DNA of 31,510 bases, from positions 1-31,510 of the forward strand of contig DLFD01000044.1 in the NCBI GenBank assembly GCA_002482005.1, read 5' to 3'. The translations under genes and the position numbers were made by a program. The DNA comes from Lachnospiraceae bacterium UBA7729 (lineage in GTDB: Bacteria > Bacillota > Clostridia > Lachnospirales > Lachnospiraceae). Below are positions 31,501 through 31,510 of this stretch, piece after piece. The notes under the pieces were generated by a model. That model saw nothing but the letters and a program-made list of their open reading frames with translations. It made no database searches and had not been told where the DNA came from. The stretch's first letter is position 1; each line of letters starts with the position of its first letter.

Positions 31501-31510
31501 ATATTTTGTG
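25517..31510 (-). CDS. Giant DUF4011/helicase/Vsr-like/DUF3320 protein (Hhe-type), N-terminus outside window
   Basis: The frame is open from the right edge: 1997 residues are inside the window, and the apparent ATG at 31315 is internal. Domains in order are as follows. A transglutaminase-like part of the DUF4011 region comes first (PETIMEQHFGNCMDMSLLYA, GHIYTGYWL). The DUF4011 core follows (RALWESKLLNLKSQNPLLSM, near 30730-30790). The SF1 helicase has Walker A GPPGTGKSQT near 29790-29815, a long coiled insert, DEAS near 27950-27961, GDPKQMPPTSFF, WHYRSQHESLIAFS and NVAFSRARKEMRIF. Next is a Vsr/DUF559-like nuclease fold (about 26790-27010: SDFYIDLAV, then RDREYAQEGVLRHLGWNLCR). DUF3320 and a C-terminal helical domain end the protein. 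This architecture matches the single-gene anti-phage system known as Hhe. It heads the gene train in this window. Confidence 0.92.
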   Translation of the reverse strand, partial: HKIFYTIILKEIRKDEADHTGSITGYLWEDPNYVREQAAAAYTAIARKNISYSISPKSFGNQRVRMPETIMEQHFGNCMDMSLLYAGVLESMGLHPVLYSMEGHIYTGYWLYNDAVGKKYSLKVPVDNQIGDLLSRIHEDSQELVFVECTNMCGGDTSYQDAENQGTSQVEADAGKFECAIDVNEVRSKLHVMPLPSRMLDHNKYRINAEEIKITQDFINLDKKDLSQAKIIPMTPVRHGKRALWESKLLNLKSQNPLLSMPTGDTSAIEPFLSSHLFELEDLLSDGEEFHLDPWPFAVDGPRDAKKECGNYFEFSEYHHVEPDLWEIVRDAYSQHILATFKSGAQLEKDLRAIYLDARSTQEERGSSSLYMGIGILKWFDIERVSRGQAGAKEHYSNKPSYAPLILMPIEMIRKSAKEGYSLKMRSGDSRLNLTLVEKLRQDFNLDLSGLIKLPEDDHGVDVRSVFATIRKAISSLDGWDVVETGVIGNFDFNEIAMWNDLHSAPESFFENSKIVRSLIKGHVDWQVDSNPDTSGEPIYIPNSLDDTQLKAVKMAGHGATFVLHGPPGTGKSQTITAMIFNLLARGKSVLFMAEKEAALNVVQERLKKAGIGNFCLEVHSAKANKKKILSQLDAALESRSSGSEVEFEEKWQQDLTDRERIDLYSRHLHQVRTCGYSLHDLVDRYENISHQVDEEIRFRGDEVKNLTKHQISKHVSALGKLTAAGSVIGDVKNNPLISIGLTEYYPEIGYGIFGLARRYVSYTDHVLEVTGKIGKLTGVSFGSSKAELQKVQHLIDTYRKVWKETEAEASLEKKNVEEANSYFNDTDRISAIRSELLQTWDLSFLDKDVSKYQEAYEQAEKKFFGRQQARSTLLQNIRSFTKRDITYDQIPQLLTRVREYQKEKYDLQDRRNNLRTEVRQILDTYPTRDQMLDAYKKAQDVINLASEYPGGIQAIKESANNETLQAVFEEYEDGYAELSACGKELNEILQRQEPADCENWLQAESIFFGLLFDGSRLNQWTLYRRARKEAEELGLGPVVDAYENGFDKEKLIPSYLKGMYHALILWTINHDSVLYTFSGASFNEEVRQFKELDENLSVMTRKAVYDDLAGKVPLPWSGGEKGTQIHLLKKAIGTGARGITIRSLFEQIPDLLSILAPCMLMSPDSVAQYLPQKNDLFDVVIFDEASQLTTAKSIGALARAKDAVIVGDPKQMPPTSFFSGNSTDIKDLALQDMESILDDALALGVPSMYLKWHYRSQHESLIAFSNKEFYGNGLFTFPSADDRKKAVTAYKVPGAVYKRGDGTNEGEAKAIIEEVVRRYHLYHANADDGRKQESIGIVTFNMKQMVLIQNLLNKEYGKDPGLDKWGNPDDKEAEPLFVKNLENVQGDERDVILFSIGYGPDEKGYFSSNFGPINQEGGAKRLNVAFSRARKEMRIFTSFHSSELHISDSSPEGLKALQDFLKFAESSGTEGDKGERNTDPEVKKEGILLALMREITQNGYQCTPHVGQSDFYIDLAVSDPNDGERYMLGILLDSNVYKNTVNTRDREYAQEGVLRHLGWNLCRIWTMDWVKDRDRVLDQIFHTLDELKAESYQRKKVIEETKAAESDAEVVDTATIYDAESSGADEDEKAVSPEKNKGTDKVHPIAEGTGDKASDTENTEDSLKNNRTLKTAIEVYNRERTEQHVNDVIELLRDSRVLVPCNGNDQFMYTQIDGRIVLAVFSSKKELEDLETVPPLKIIPFLDVIKAVRANKKASGIIVDPAGESFFLDEGPYDVVENINSRLVADIQPEQSKTSTHSDSLKEPEVLGQAGDIILVPYEHIDLPVTLASEDEYLSASFRKQIAQRAQLLLKAEAPILMELLVKRVLYSFGQIPNKSQKEATEKAIRVVLKPVCKQQRKTTFVWKSGADPDQYHMIRVISTRSANEICRQEVMNSILYALSGKQPQTQDELMKNASKAFGYSRLGSQIKLVMTDGIATLQKAKKIVKDKSGGYRLAG

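Overview
The window looks like a chromosomal segment of a Gram-positive anaerobe of the Clostridia, most likely Lachnospiraceae (inference). The signs are AGGAGG-type ribosome binding sites before almost every gene, frequent TTG starts, a dpp/opp plus ykf-type gene set, an ECF sigma/anti-sigma pair, and accessory families common in gut Firmicutes. Nearly everything real is on the minus strand. The left third (1-10.4 kb) is visibly GC-rich. The right third (about 20-31.5 kb) is visibly richer in A+T, which suggests a different origin.

Region 1 (about 0.5-10.6 kb) is one long minus-strand operon for import and recycling of cell-wall peptides. In transcription order it reads: promoter and palindromic operator; leader with an intrinsic terminator and a possible leader peptide; two ABC ATPases (DppD/DppF-like); two permeases (DppB/DppC-like); a solute-binding protein flanked by hairpins; a cytosolic class-A beta-lactamase-fold hydrolase; an NlpC/P60 endopeptidase (YkfC-like); an L-Ala-D/L-Glu epimerase (YkfB-like); a membrane-anchored M15 peptidase; and a half-length EamA transporter. 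A broken aspartate ammonia-lyase gene faces the operon from the left edge.

Region 2 (10.6-15.4 kb) is a patchwork: a divergent gene for a lysine-rich secreted protein, a degenerate region, a UPF0175/DUF3368 toxin-antitoxin pair with its terminator, and an ECF sigma factor with a large membrane anti-sigma factor. Tiny ORFs and gene tails sit around a bidirectional terminator at 15.1 kb.

Region 3 (15.4-31.5 kb) is the most interesting part. Eight or more minus-strand genes run without any terminator I could recognise. First come three large helicase proteins: a DUF4011/helicase/Vsr-like/DUF3320 giant of the Hhe type (its N-terminus lies outside the window), a UPF1-like helicase with a degenerate PLD-like tail, and a HelD/UvrD-like helicase with an extra C-terminal domain. 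These are followed by a membrane-anchored acidic Ser-rich protein, a 42-residue membrane peptide, a coiled-coil J-domain protein, a HIRAN protein fused to an apparently dead DEDDh-exonuclease fold, and a NADAR protein carrying a truncated macrodomain. The combination of nucleic-acid helicases, a J-domain co-chaperone, a DNA-end binding module and an ADP-ribose module looks like a defence island, possibly a multi-gene system not described as a unit. All functional statements come from reading motifs by eye. No database search was run.
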